NCBI GenBank assembly: GCA_001404055.1
Contig: CXTY01000006.1
Coordinates: forward strand, 19 to 64,018
DNA from: Roseibium album
GTDB taxonomy: Bacteria; Pseudomonadota; Alphaproteobacteria; Rhizobiales; Stappiaceae
Length of the DNA: 64,000 nucleotides
Direction: 5' to 3'
A program made the position numbers and the translations under genes. The notes under the pieces are model-generated. The model was not told where the DNA came from and did not search any database. It saw nothing but the letters and a program-made list of their open reading frames with translations. Below, one piece after another: positions 55,676-64,000 of the stretch. Positions within the stretch are counted from its first letter, which is position 1. The number at the start of each line of letters is the position of its first letter.

Positions 55676-57157
55676 ATGGGTTCGACCACGTCCATAGGCA
55701 AGGCACCCGATAGCAGTGAACTGCTCACATCGGAACGACGCGAGGGTGCTGAGGCACAGGCGGCTGAAATTCGGCACCTTTCCAAGCCGTTTTGGGCGAC
55801 CGTTGTGATCGGTGCGGCAAGTCTGATGGCATTCGTGACGTTCCTCGCCCAATCGCTTGACCGAAATTCGATTGAAGCATCAGAACAGGTTTTCACTGCA
55901 GTGCTGGATGATCGCGCGGAACGCCTTTCAGATATTACGCTTGAATATGGATACTGGGACGATTCTGTCGAAAACCTGGTCGACGAATTGGATATGAACT
56001 GGGTCGAAAAAACCTTCGTGAACTATATGCAGGAGGAATTGCAAATTGAAGGTTTGCACCTGATTGATGGCAGCGGCCGTGCGAAGTTGCATGTCGTTGA
56101 AGGTCAGATAGCAAAAGCCGATCTGTTGTCCCGTTATGGCCAGGCGGTAACCGGGCTGATCGAAGAGGCCAGAAAAGGGCCAGGCAATGCCCCGCCGTTA
56201 CCGGCAACTGGGTTTGTTGGAGACCTTTCCGGACTTTATCTTGCGAGTGCGGTGTTGCTGACGACCTATACCGCGAGCGACGTCGATATCACCACTGACC
56301 ACGTTTTGGTGTTTGCGCAGCCAGTCGACGAGGCGACGCTATCCACTCTGGCAGAAAAGTATAGGCTTCCCAACCTGCACCTTTCCAGTCAGCCGCCCGC
56401 TTTTTGGCAGTCGGCTTTAACAATTGAAACGAGAGACAAAACTCTGCTGGGGTACTTTGTTTGGAGCCCGAAACTCCCTGGCTTCAGTCTATTGCCGCTG
56501 TTGGCATTCGGTTTGCTGGTTGTTTACATGAGCATGTATCTGTCAGCCCGATTATTCTTCCAAAGGGCAACGGAAACAGTCCGAGCCCTGGAAGAAGCCA
56601 AGTTTCAGGCAGACAAGGCCAAGGAATTGCTGTCAAACCAGGCCAGAAGCGACCCGCTTACAGGCCTTGGAAACCGGCGTTATCTGGATAAGGAAATATC
56701 GGAACTGCAAAATGTGGTCGCGGACGAAGGCCATGCACTGCTCTATGTGGATCTCGACCATTTCAAGAAGATCAACGACACCTTTGGACATGACGTAGGC
56801 GACAAGGTGCTTCGACACGTTGCCGATGCATTGAGGGCTCTGGCAAATTCGGGAGAAGGCGTCGCGCGTTTGGGCGGCGACGAATTCGTGATGGTTTTTG
56901 GGAACGCCCGAAGAGAAAAGGTTCTTTCAGCTGGGCGTACAATTCTTGAACGCCTTGGCGAGCCACTTGATCTGGACGGGCGCATCTGCCGCTACGGTGC
57001 AAGTGTCGGAATAGCGTTCTCAAACAACCCGTCTGAATTGTTACGGCAAGCTGATGTCGCCCTTTATTCAGCAAAGCGCCAGGGGCGCGGGCAGATGGCC
57101 GTCTATTCCGCCGAATTGCTGGCCCTGAATAAACACCTGATAAAAACCTCAGCCTAG
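55676..57157 (+). CDS. Membrane diguanylate cyclase with CHASE4-like sensor
   Basis: 493-residue inner-membrane c-di-GMP synthase. Transmembrane helix 1 lies near residues 40-60. A periplasmic CHASE4-like domain (ERLSDITLEYGYWDDSVENL near 80; LHLIDGSGRAKL) spans about 65-255, and transmembrane helix 2 is near 265-290. After a short coiled coil comes the GGDEF domain, with DPLTGLGNRRYLDKEI near 325 and an intact RLGGDEF (GGDEF at 400-404). The usual RxxD product-inhibition site just before GGDEF is absent. There is no EAL domain. The encoded start MGSTTS follows AGAGGGCAGCG. Confidence 0.9.
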   Translation: MGSTTSIGKAPDSSELLTSERREGAEAQAAEIRHLSKPFWATVVIGAASLMAFVTFLAQSLDRNSIEASEQVFTAVLDDRAERLSDITLEYGYWDDSVENLVDELDMNWVEKTFVNYMQEELQIEGLHLIDGSGRAKLHVVEGQIAKADLLSRYGQAVTGLIEEARKGPGNAPPLPATGFVGDLSGLYLASAVLLTTYTASDVDITTDHVLVFAQPVDEATLSTLAEKYRLPNLHLSSQPPAFWQSALTIETRDKTLLGYFVWSPKLPGFSLLPLLAFGLLVVYMSMYLSARLFFQRATETVRALEEAKFQADKAKELLSNQARSDPLTGLGNRRYLDKEISELQNVVADEGHALLYVDLDHFKKINDTFGHDVGDKVLRHVADALRALANSGEGVARLGGDEFVMVFGNARREKVLSAGRTILERLGEPLDLDGRICRYGASVGIAFSNNPSELLRQADVALYSAKRQGRGQMAVYSAELLALNKHLIKTSA

Positions 57158-57216
57158 GCGATCCCTAGCCGGCTTTTCTTATTCTTAGAAAATTACTGCC
57201 AAACAAGGATACAAAC

Positions 57217-57244
57217 GAAAACCGGCCACTTGTGGCCGGTTTTC
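57217..57244. terminator. Bidirectional terminator between the GGDEF gene and minE
   Basis: 13-bp perfect stem GAAAACCGGCCAC / GTGGCCGGTTTTC with a 2-base apparent loop and flanking A and T tracts on both strands. It lies between convergent genes and can stop transcription from either side. Confidence 0.9.
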
Positions 57245-57262
57245 CAACTCAGCTGCTGCAGC

Positions 57263-57523
57263 TTAAGATGCCCTGGCAGACGGTAGTTCGATGTCGATGC
57301 CCAGCGTCGTAACGTCACCAGAGCGGTCCATTTCCAATCGGACCGAGTCCGGGTCAATGTCGAACCGCTTGGCGACAACAGCAAGTATGTCTTCCCGCAA
57401 ATTGGAAATCAGGACAGCGTCTGAGCCGTCGTCAGCGCGTTCATGAGCCAGAAGAATTTGCAGCCGGTTCTTGGCGACCGAGGCGCTTTCACCTCTTTTG
57501 CCAAAAAGGCTCAGGATGTTCAT
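57263..57523 (-). CDS. minE: Cell division topological specificity factor MinE
   Basis: 86-residue protein that stimulates MinD ATPase and drives pole-to-pole oscillation. The N-terminal membrane-binding and MinD-contact segment reads MNILSLFGKRGESASVAKNR and LQILLAHERA; the C-terminal dimerisation domain has LREDILAVVAKRFDIDPDSV. Length is normal. It overlaps minD by four bases and is the last gene of minCDE. Confidence 0.96.
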   Translation of the reverse strand: MNILSLFGKRGESASVAKNRLQILLAHERADDGSDAVLISNLREDILAVVAKRFDIDPDSVRLEMDRSGDVTTLGIDIELPSARAS

Positions 57524-58341
57524 GCGGCTCTCCCTTTGAAGAATTTGCCGAACAGGCTCTTCTTCTCTTCAGGTATGGTGACCGGGATATTTTCACCCAG
57601 TAACCTGCGTACAGCTTCGGTGTACGCTTTGGACGCAGGTGAATTCTCATCCGACAGGGTGACCGGAAGACCGACGTTGGATGCTTTCAAGACATCCTTG
57701 CTTTCCGGCACAACGCCAATCAGCGGCACGGACAGAATGTCGACAACATCGTCAGTTGCCAGCATGTCGCCGGTTTTCGCCCGCTCGGTGTCGTAGCGGG
57801 TGATCATGAGATGTTTGGGCATGCGGCCGCCGTCTTCGGCCGTCTTGGTTTTGGCGTCGAGCAGGCCGATGATCCGATCACAGTCGCGTACAGAGGAAAC
57901 TTCCGGGTTTGAGACAATGATCGCCTCGTCGGCGTAACGCATGGCAAGCGTTGCACCGCGCTCGATGCCCGCAGGGCTGTCACAAATGACCCAGTCGAAA
58001 TACATCCGCAGCTCGTTGATAACGCTGGCGACACCTTCTTCCGTCAGTGCGTCCTTGTCCCGTGTCTGGGATGCTGGTAGCAAAAACAGATTGTCGAGCC
58101 GCTTGTCCCGCACCAATGCCTGTTTGATTGAGGCTTCACCGCGAACAACATTGACAAGGTCGAACACGACACGGCGTTCTGCACCCATGATCAGGTCAAG
58201 GTTCCGCAGACCGACGTCAAAATCGACCGCACAGACCTGGTAACCTTCTTTGGCAAGCGCCGAGGCAATTGCTGCGGTCGTGGTCGTTTTGCCCACTCCA
58301 CCCTTGCCTGACGTGACCACAACGACGGTTGCGTTGCTCAT
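57520..58341 (-). CDS. minD: Septum-site-determining ATPase MinD
   Basis: 273-residue deviant-Walker ATPase that recruits MinC to the membrane. The start at 58341 (MSNATVVVVTSGKGGVGKTT) carries the P-loop KGGVGKTTTT; the frame is open to 58380 without a better start signal. Further landmarks are VDFDVGLRNLDLIMG, DWVICDSPAGIERGA and a C-terminal amphipathic membrane-targeting helix KKSLFGKFFKG. It overlaps minE by four bases and lies 58 bp after minC. Confidence 0.96.
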   Translation of the reverse strand: MSNATVVVVTSGKGGVGKTTTTAAIASALAKEGYQVCAVDFDVGLRNLDLIMGAERRVVFDLVNVVRGEASIKQALVRDKRLDNLFLLPASQTRDKDALTEEGVASVINELRMYFDWVICDSPAGIERGATLAMRYADEAIIVSNPEVSSVRDCDRIIGLLDAKTKTAEDGGRMPKHLMITRYDTERAKTGDMLATDDVVDILSVPLIGVVPESKDVLKASNVGLPVTLSDENSPASKAYTEAVRRLLGENIPVTIPEEKKSLFGKFFKGRAA

Positions 58342-58399
58342 GGTGTTTGTCCTGTTTTTGTTGTCAGCGCCGGCATCCAAAGAGACGCCAAGGCCGTGG

Positions 58400-59239
58400 T
58401 CAGTTCAATTCTTCAAAGACCAGGGTTTCATTCTCAAACCGGATCTGTGCCGGCACATTTCGCAGGGTGCCGTCAAAATCATCGGCAACCTTGTAAAGCC
58501 CGTTAATGGAAACCAGCTCCGCGTCCAGTTTCGAGCAGAAAATCCGTGCGTTGTCTTTTCCGGCAACCCCAGCCAGCGCGCGCCCTCGCAATGCGCCGTA
58601 GACGTGGATTGAGCCACCGGCAATGATCTCGGCACCGGAGCTAACAGACCCGATGACCGTGACATCGCCATCAGGGTGCAGGATGCTTTGACCGGACCGA
58701 ACCGGTTCAGTGATTACTATCGAATTTCCATCTTCGATAAGGGAAGGCGTGAGCAGCGCGTCAGTAGCTGACTTTTGCGCCTTGCCATTCGCTTTTCCTG
58801 AAGAGGCCTTTGCCGCGAACATGTCATTGTCCGTAGCATCGCCCGTTGGCTTGCCTGACACCTTTGGTGCTTTCTGCGACCCTTTTGAATTTGCGGCCGT
58901 TTTGCCATGAGCACCTTCAGTAGCGCCCGCAGGTTCCGGCACATCTACGTCCGCAGTCAATCGGCCACCAGAAAAACTCGGTGGCATGTCTTCCTTCAGG
59001 CGTGTTCCGGCAACGCCGTCAATGCCCATGACACGAACAGACCGGGCTTTTAGTTCCTTAAGCACGTGTTCAAGATCATCAATCGGGATCTTGCTGCCAC
59101 GCACATCAAGGATGATCGGCCGGTCAATAAAAAAGCCGGGTGAGCGTGTAATAATCCGATCGATTTCCTGAAACCAGTCGCTGAACGGTGGTTCGGGAGT
59201 CAAAACGATTGCAATGAAGGATTTACCCTTGAACTTCAT
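58400..59239 (-). CDS. minC: Septum-site-determining protein MinC
   Basis: 279-residue inhibitor of FtsZ assembly. The start is the ATG at 59239 (MKFKGKSF). The N-terminal FtsZ-inhibiting domain spans about 1-85. A long Ala/Lys/Gly/Ser-rich linker covers about 90-160. The C-terminal beta-helix, which binds MinD and FtsZ, spans about 170-245 ([38 protein letters not shown]). The linker is longer than in E. coli MinC. Confidence 0.94.
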   Translation of the reverse strand: MKFKGKSFIAIVLTPEPPFSDWFQEIDRIITRSPGFFIDRPIILDVRGSKIPIDDLEHVLKELKARSVRVMGIDGVAGTRLKEDMPPSFSGGRLTADVDVPEPAGATEGAHGKTAANSKGSQKAPKVSGKPTGDATDNDMFAAKASSGKANGKAQKSATDALLTPSLIEDGNSIVITEPVRSGQSILHPDGDVTVIGSVSSGAEIIAGGSIHVYGALRGRALAGVAGKDNARIFCSKLDAELVSINGLYKVADDFDGTLRNVPAQIRFENETLVFEELN

Positions 59240-59580
59240 CAATGAGGTCCGGCGACATCTTACGGTCAGTTGATTTGTTCAATAAACGTATCATTAACCG
59301 TTCCCCACAATCGGGCGGCCAACCGTTTTCCACCGATATCGATTTTCATTTTATATTTCAGCTAATTGACGGTTCAACCATGCTGAATTGAGAGGTAGTA
59401 GCTTGGAGTCTAGGGAGAATTGCCAAGTTTCACCACCAGAATCAGCGCGCAGGCACCTCTTCGACCCGCGAGAAAATATCGTCGTTAACCAGGGCCAGTG
59501 AAAACGCTCGACTTTTAATTTATTGCAGTGCAATATAGTTAAGTGGATGTAGGGTGCACATCGACGTTTTGGGGAAATTC
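59240..59580. other. Divergent promoter region between minC and a small HTH-like gene
   Basis: 340 bp, AT-rich, with no credible gene. It must hold the minCDE promoter (leftward) and the promoter of the 59581 gene. A perfect 15-bp palindrome lies at 59521-59535. Confidence 0.5.
59521..59535. promoter_or_regulatory. Palindrome upstream of the small HTH-like gene
   Basis: Perfect odd palindrome TATTGCAGTGCAATA centred on G59528, 45 bp before the start at 59581 and beside a TATAGT box. It is a candidate operator, possibly for autoregulation by the HTH-like protein. Confidence 0.5.
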
Positions 59581-59913
59581 ATGAGCAATTTCAGCGATGT
59601 GATGGACTATATTGGTCTCACATCAGGTGAGGCCGCAACAGCATTGAACGTCTCTGAAGACGAAATCTTTCGCTGGTGCGATACAAGCGAGGCGCCGCCG
59701 CTGCACATTTGGCAGCGTCTGGTGCGCATGTTTGACGAAATCCGTATTTCTGCCGAGGAGGCAGCAAAATCAGCGGACCTCGATCAACTGGACGCTTCTG
59801 ACCTCAACAAGATCAGCTTGAACGTACCCGGGAACGCTGCCTCGGAATTTGCGGGCCCCAAGCGTGCGGCAACCGCAATGGCTGTTGCGACTTTGGTTCG
59901 GGTCTTCGTGTAG
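59581..59913 (+). CDS. Small HTH-like hypothetical protein
   Basis: 110-residue protein from the ATG at 59581 after GGGGAAATTC (MSNFSDVMDYIGLTSGE). Residues about 8-50 read like an XRE-type helix-turn-helix (SGEAATALNVSEDEIFRWCDTSEAPPLHIWQRL), with the second helix region NVSEDEIFRW. The remainder has no family I recognise. It lies alone, divergent from minCDE. A DNA-binding role is inferred from the helix pattern only. Confidence 0.65.
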   Translation: MSNFSDVMDYIGLTSGEAATALNVSEDEIFRWCDTSEAPPLHIWQRLVRMFDEIRISAEEAAKSADLDQLDASDLNKISLNVPGNAASEFAGPKRAATAMAVATLVRVFV

Positions 59914-60139
59914 TTTCTGCATTCCCGGCCTTGCGTTCTTGAACAAAGCTATATCCAGATAATATCACCAGCTGAACTCCGTACTTTGGAGTTCGGGAAC
60001 TTTCTGATAACAAGAAATCATGGCGCGGTAACATCCGGACGCCAAGCGGCGAGCGGCTTGGTCGCAGTGCGCTGAACAACTGTTGCATTCTTGGCTTGCC
60101 TGTCTGGCAGCTGCTATCACCATTTCGAAGAAGACGCTC

Positions 60140-61069
60140 ATGACTGCATCGTTCAAGGGTCTTGTTACTGCACTGATTGCCTTCGGCTTTTTTTCCACGC
60201 ATGACGCGATCATCAAGGCGCTTGGCGTCTCCTATCCGGTGTTTCAGATCATCTTCTTTTCGATGCTGTTTGCCTTTGTTCCGATCTCGATCATCGTGCT
60301 CGTAGACAAGGCGGTGGATAATTTCAGGCCACATCATCCCTGGCTGGTCCTGCTGCGCTCGCTGCTTGCGATTGTGGCCATGTCCTGCGGCTTTTACGCC
60401 TTTACAACGCTGCCGCTGGCAGAAGTCTATGCGCTGTTGTTTGCAATGCCGCTCCTCGTGACAATTTTCTCTGTGCCCTTGCTCGGCGAGACAGTTCGCA
60501 TGCAGCGTTGGGCAGCTGTCATCGCCGGTCTCATTGGCGTTCTTGTTGTTCTGCGACCCGGCGTAACGGATTTGACGTTAGGCCATCTCGCCGCGCTGAC
60601 CGCAGCGTGTGCCAGTGCCATGTCATCTATTGTGGTGCGCAAGATCGGCGGGGAGGAGCGGTCTGCCGTCTTGATCCTTTATCCGATGCTCGTCTCGATG
60701 CTGGCCATGTCCATGACACTGCCGGTGGTCTATGTCCCGATCGAGCTTGGCGATCTCGGATTGATGGCGATGATCGGTTTTCTTTCTGTGGCTGCGCAAC
60801 TATTCACGATCTTGGCCTATCGTGCAGCGCCAGCTGCATTTGTGGCTCCGATTCAATACAGCCAGATCCTGTGGGCGACTCTTTACGGCGCTGTATTTTT
60901 CGCCGAAACGCCGGATATCTACGTGGCAGTCGGCTCCTCGATCATCATCCTTTCGGGCATCTTCGTCGTCTGGCGTGAAAGCCAGGAGAATGTCTCAAAA
61001 CGGACGCCGGTTCTCAAAACAGCCAACCCGCGTTTCGACGCCGGCCCGCAACCCAGGCAACGAGACTGA
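60140..61069 (+). CDS. EamA/DMT-family transporter
   Basis: 309-residue inner-membrane protein with ten hydrophobic segments forming two EamA repeats (drug/metabolite transporter superfamily). The ATG at 60140 (MTASFKGLVTALIAFGFFST) is preceded by GAAGA; the frame is open to 60083 without a good start. FYAFTTLPLAEVYALLFAMPL near residue 78 and AYRAAPAAFVAPIQYSQIL near 228 are the repeated signatures. The substrate is unknown. It converges on the ABC exporter with a 19-bp gap. Confidence 0.87.
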   Translation: MTASFKGLVTALIAFGFFSTHDAIIKALGVSYPVFQIIFFSMLFAFVPISIIVLVDKAVDNFRPHHPWLVLLRSLLAIVAMSCGFYAFTTLPLAEVYALLFAMPLLVTIFSVPLLGETVRMQRWAAVIAGLIGVLVVLRPGVTDLTLGHLAALTAACASAMSSIVVRKIGGEERSAVLILYPMLVSMLAMSMTLPVVYVPIELGDLGLMAMIGFLSVAAQLFTILAYRAAPAAFVAPIQYSQILWATLYGAVFFAETPDIYVAVGSSIIILSGIFVVWRESQENVSKRTPVLKTANPRFDAGPQPRQRD

Positions 61070-61088
61070 TACCAGGGTCTGCTCCGAG

Positions 61089-62234
61089 TCAATCCAACCG
61101 CTTCTTGAAGCGCAGGGCTGCAACGAGGATGCCGAGAACGAAGAAGCCGCACATCCAGAGCACATCGTAATGCAGGTCAACAAGCGTTGCGTCGCGCAAC
61201 ACAAAGCCCCGGACCATGCGCATGAAATGGGTCGCTGGAAAAATCTCGGCGATATACTGGGCGATGCGAGGCATGCCCTCATAAGGGAACATGAACCCGG
61301 AAAGCAGGATTGACGGCAGCAGTACGAATACCGTCATCTGCGTGGCCTGCAATTGACTTTTGGCGATGGTCGACAGGACCAGACCCAGCGACAGGCTTGC
61401 GCCGATGAAAAGCAGAGTACCGACAAACAAATCGAAAATCCGATCGCCAAATGGCACATTGAACAACAAGTGCCCGAGACCCAGGATGATCACTGTCTGC
61501 AGCAACCCGATGAAGATATAGGGGATGATCTTGCCGATCATCAGCTCCATTGGTCGCACAGGTGTATTGATCAGCATTTCCATGTTGCCACGCTCGCTTT
61601 CGCGCACGATGGCAGCAGAAGTAAACATGATCATGGTCATTGTGAGAATGATGCCGACTAACCCGGGCACGATGTTGATGGCGGTCCGCTGCTCCGGATT
61701 GAAGAACAGGGCGACTTCGAAGGTTGGCGTCGAGCGGTTCGGTGGTTGGCGGAATAGCTCAGACAGCGGCATGGCGCGCAGCGCCTTGATTGCACCGGCA
61801 ATCATCGTATCCGACCCATCGACGATCCACTGCGCAACGGGCCTGCTGGTTTCCTCGTCGGTCGAGGCAGGCGTTCCCAGTCCAACCGCAGGCGAGCGCA
61901 CGATCCGCTGGGCAAGATCATCGGGCAGTATGAACGCTGCTCGCACCCGGGCGGATTTGATCGCCGCTTCCGCTTCCTCAACGGAGGAAAACCTCTCAGT
62001 GAATTTGACCACGCGGGTTGCTTCGACCATCTGGGTGAGCGTGCGACTTAGCCCGGTTTGGCTAAAGTCGACCACCGCGACGGGGATGTCGCGAATGTTC
62101 GTGTTGATGGCATAGCCAAACAGGATCAATTGGATCAACGGGATCATGATCACCATACCGAAGGTCATCTTGTCCCTGCGCAATTGCGCCATTTCCTTGT
62201 TGAAGATTGCCGAAATGCGGGAGAGCGATCTCAT
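61089..62234 (-). CDS. ABC-2 type exporter permease (YhhJ/YbhR type)
   Basis: 381-residue ABC-2 permease. One N-terminal transmembrane helix (FGMVIMIPLIQLILFGYAI) is followed by a large extracytoplasmic domain (about 50-180) and five C-terminal helices (from about 185), the usual YhhJ/YbhR layout. MLINTPVRPMELMIGKIIPYIFIG near 235 is the conserved cytoplasmic loop. It overlaps the ATPase gene by four bases. It exports an unknown substrate together with the ATPase and the HlyD-type adaptor. Confidence 0.9.
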   Translation of the reverse strand: MRSLSRISAIFNKEMAQLRRDKMTFGMVIMIPLIQLILFGYAINTNIRDIPVAVVDFSQTGLSRTLTQMVEATRVVKFTERFSSVEEAEAAIKSARVRAAFILPDDLAQRIVRSPAVGLGTPASTDEETSRPVAQWIVDGSDTMIAGAIKALRAMPLSELFRQPPNRSTPTFEVALFFNPEQRTAINIVPGLVGIILTMTMIMFTSAAIVRESERGNMEMLINTPVRPMELMIGKIIPYIFIGLLQTVIILGLGHLLFNVPFGDRIFDLFVGTLLFIGASLSLGLVLSTIAKSQLQATQMTVFVLLPSILLSGFMFPYEGMPRIAQYIAEIFPATHFMRMVRGFVLRDATLVDLHYDVLWMCGFFVLGILVAALRFKKRLD

Positions 62235-63169
62235 TGGCGGCCTTCCCCTGTTGCTGTGACAAAGACGTCTTCCAGGTTGGGGCGGACTTTTTCAATGAGT
62301 GTTGCGCCATCGGTTTCCGCTTTGGTTTTCAGAAAATCGACAGGGGCGTTGATCTCGTCTTTGACCAGAACCCTGAGGCGTGCACCGAGCTGGGCGGCGG
62401 CCACGATATCATCGGTTCCAAGGAGGCGGCGGCGAATATCCCGCAGGTTCTGACCTTCAATCTCGACCACATTCGCCCCCATGCCTGCCATCAGGTCCTT
62501 CGGAGCACCGTCCAAGCGCTTCTGACCATTTTCCAGGATTGCAATCTTGTGACAGCGCTCTGCTTCGTCCATGAAATGGGTCGTGACCACGATCGACGTG
62601 CCGCCGTCGACCAGATCAAACAACTGCTCCCAGAAATGCCTGCGCGATTCCGGATCCACGGCAGATGTCGGCTCATCCAGGAAAAGGAGTTGTGGCTCGT
62701 GCAACACTGCCGTTGCCAAAGCAAGACGTTGCCGCTGCCCTCCACTCATCTTGCCAGCGAAGCGGTCCTGAAGGTCGGAAAGGGAATAGCGTTCCATAAC
62801 CTCGGCAACCCGCTGCTTCCGCTTCTTTCCGGTCAAACCATAGATCGTCGCCATGAAACTTAGATTTTCCAGCACCGTCAGATCGCCATAGAGCGAGAAG
62901 GACTGGGTCATATAGCCAATTTTGTACTTGAGCGTTTCGGCGTCCTTGGGAACTGAAAGGCCGAGCACTTCCACTGTGCCTTCGGTCGGCGTCAGCAGGC
63001 CGGTGAGCATCCGCATGGCTGTGGTCTTGCCACAGCCATTGGGTCCAAGAAACCCATAGATCATGCCGCGCTCTATGGTCAGGTCAAGGCCGTCCACGGC
63101 CTTGAAGTCCTTGAACTTCTTGACCAGGCCTTTGGCGCGTATGACGATTTCCTGCTGATCCGCGCTCAC
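62231..63169 (-). CDS. ABC exporter ATP-binding protein (YbhF/YhiH type)
   Basis: 312-residue ATPase with a single nucleotide-binding domain: Walker A GPNGCGKTT near residue 39, signature MSGGQRQRLALATAVL, Walker B LLFLDEPTSAVDPESR and H-loop VTTHFMDEA. The C-terminal extension (after about 230) is typical of DrrA-like ATPases. It overlaps the permease gene downstream and the HlyD gene upstream by four bases each. Confidence 0.92.
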   Translation of the reverse strand: MSADQQEIVIRAKGLVKKFKDFKAVDGLDLTIERGMIYGFLGPNGCGKTTAMRMLTGLLTPTEGTVEVLGLSVPKDAETLKYKIGYMTQSFSLYGDLTVLENLSFMATIYGLTGKKRKQRVAEVMERYSLSDLQDRFAGKMSGGQRQRLALATAVLHEPQLLFLDEPTSAVDPESRRHFWEQLFDLVDGGTSIVVTTHFMDEAERCHKIAILENGQKRLDGAPKDLMAGMGANVVEIEGQNLRDIRRRLLGTDDIVAAAQLGARLRVLVKDEINAPVDFLKTKAETDGATLIEKVRPNLEDVFVTATGEGRQ

Positions 63170-64000
63170 GGCAGTCTGACCTGCGCGGGAACCCCATTTG
63201 GTAGGTTATTGGCGCTGTCAGGGAGCTGAACTTCGGCGACATACATCAGCCGCGCCCGCTCTGATTGGTTGAGCGCGTAGTAGGGGGTGAAAGACGGTTC
63301 AGAGCTGATCCAGCGCACGGAACCCTCAATAGGGTTCTCCAGGCCGTCGACCTTTACTTGCAGCTTGTCGCCTTCGTTGATCTTGATCCGGTGCGGCTCG
63401 GGAACATAGACCCGCGCAAAAGGGGCGTCACCAGCCAGAAGAACCACAACCGGGCTGCCAATCGTGACACGTTCTCCAAGGTTCCAGGGCAGATTGTCGA
63501 GTGTGCCATCGCGCGAAGCAGTGATCGTGAGGTCTGAAAGGATTTTTTGCTGTGTCGCGAGACTGGCTTCGGACGCCGCAAGTTCGGCTTTTGCGATGTC
63601 GAGATCTTCGGGCCGTGTTCCGGCGATCAGTTCCTGCAAGGACTGCTCGGCACTCTTCAAGGACGCATCAGCTGCATCCCTCGACGCCCTGGCGCTATCG
63701 AGTTGTGCCTGGCTTGTGGTGCCGCGTCCGGTCAGGTCCTTGTATCGTTTGAACGTTGCAGCCGCATCGACCAGTTCAGCCTTGGCACCGGCAACATCAG
63801 CGCGCGCTTTTGCAATGTCTTCTTCGCGGGCGCCATTTTCCAGCTTCAGAAGATTGGCCTTTGCTTTTTGCACTTCAGCCCGGGCCTGATTGACCACGGC
63901 CTGCTGCTCGGTCGGATCGAGCTGCGCCAGCAGCGTCCCTTTTTTGACAAAGGTTCCCTGCGAAACTGGCAGATCAATAAGAACCTCGCTGGCGGTTGCT
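63166..64000 (-). CDS. HlyD-family periplasmic adaptor, 5' end missing
   Basis: At least 278 residues of a membrane-fusion adaptor; the reading frame is open to the right edge, so the start lies outside the window. The visible part has the lipoyl-like entry GTFVKKGTLLAQLDPTEQQ, a long alpha-helical hairpin rich in Ala/Lys/Glu (about 63600-63900), and the lipoyl/barrel return (LERVTIGSPVVVLLAG; VYVPEPHRIKINEGDKLQV). It bridges the inner-membrane ABC exporter to an outer-membrane channel. It overlaps the ATPase gene by four bases. Confidence 0.9.
   Translation of the reverse strand, partial: ATASEVLIDLPVSQGTFVKKGTLLAQLDPTEQQAVVNQARAEVQKAKANLLKLENGAREEDIAKARADVAGAKAELVDAAATFKRYKDLTGRGTTSQAQLDSARASRDAADASLKSAEQSLQELIAGTRPEDLDIAKAELAASEASLATQQKILSDLTITASRDGTLDNLPWNLGERVTIGSPVVVLLAGDAPFARVYVPEPHRIKINEGDKLQVKVDGLENPIEGSVRWISSEPSFTPYYALNQSERARLMYVAEVQLPDSANNLPNGVPAQVRLP

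Overview
The window looks like a chromosomal segment of a marine alphaproteobacterium of the Hyphomicrobiales. A Roseibium/Labrenzia-type Stappiaceae member is my best guess. This is inferred from gene content: a gbpR/chvE-gguABC block of rhizobial type, several TRAP and CUT1/CUT2 sugar importers, a UPF0314/DUF2585 gene, minCDE and a type I (RTX) secreted protein. I saw no rRNA, tRNA, CRISPR array, transposase or integrase gene.

Left part (1-44430) is a dense carbohydrate-acquisition region. It opens with the 5' part of a large RTX/LamG surface or secreted protein (minus strand, running off the left edge). Next is a LacI-controlled CUT1 sugar importer with a ROK kinase (2578-9075). Then comes a GbpR-like LysR regulator, a chemoreceptor and the chvE-gguAB importer fused in one operon to an oxidative L-arabinose/D-galactose pathway: GguC, aldonate dehydratase, sugar 1-dehydrogenase and alpha-ketoglutarate semialdehyde dehydrogenase (9153-22321). 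A YtfQRT-YjfF galactofuranose-type importer with its own FCD-GntR regulator follows (22339-27635). A third CUT2 importer with a TIM-barrel isomerase/epimerase, an oxidoreductase and a divergent LacI regulator occupies 28092-35526. The block ends with a TRAP importer in an operon with four-carbon sugar-acid (tetronate) catabolic genes: OtnK, OtnC, an isopropylmalate-dehydrogenase-like enzyme, a metallo-beta-lactamase-fold hydrolase and a small monooxygenase-fold protein. These are paired with a divergent oxidoreductase and an FCD-GntR regulator (35559-44430). Clear palindromic operators lie in several of the divergent promoters. A stem-loop follows the solute-binding-protein gene in all five importers.

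Right part (44791-64000) is more housekeeping-like: a di-heme DUF1111 cytochrome, a UPF0314 membrane protein, peptide-chain release factor 3 (prfC), a small-molecule methyltransferase, an MHS-family symporter, a CHASE4-like/GGDEF diguanylate cyclase, minCDE, a small HTH-like protein, an EamA permease and a HlyD-ATPase-ABC2 exporter cut by the right edge. Set among these is the most unusual gene: a 1200-residue protein (48851-52453) that appears to join an uncharacterised N-terminal module, an EVE/PUA-like modified-base-reader domain and a membrane-inserted KAP P-loop NTPase. This architecture suggests an unrecognised single-gene defence or DNA-surveillance system.

The genes combine into import-plus-catabolism units. 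Periplasmic binding proteins feed CUT1, CUT2 or TRAP permeases, dedicated kinases or oxidative enzymes bring the sugars to central metabolism, and local LacI, LysR or GntR proteins control each unit. Start codons given here were chosen from ribosome-binding sites and overlaps, and often differ from the longest possible ORF.
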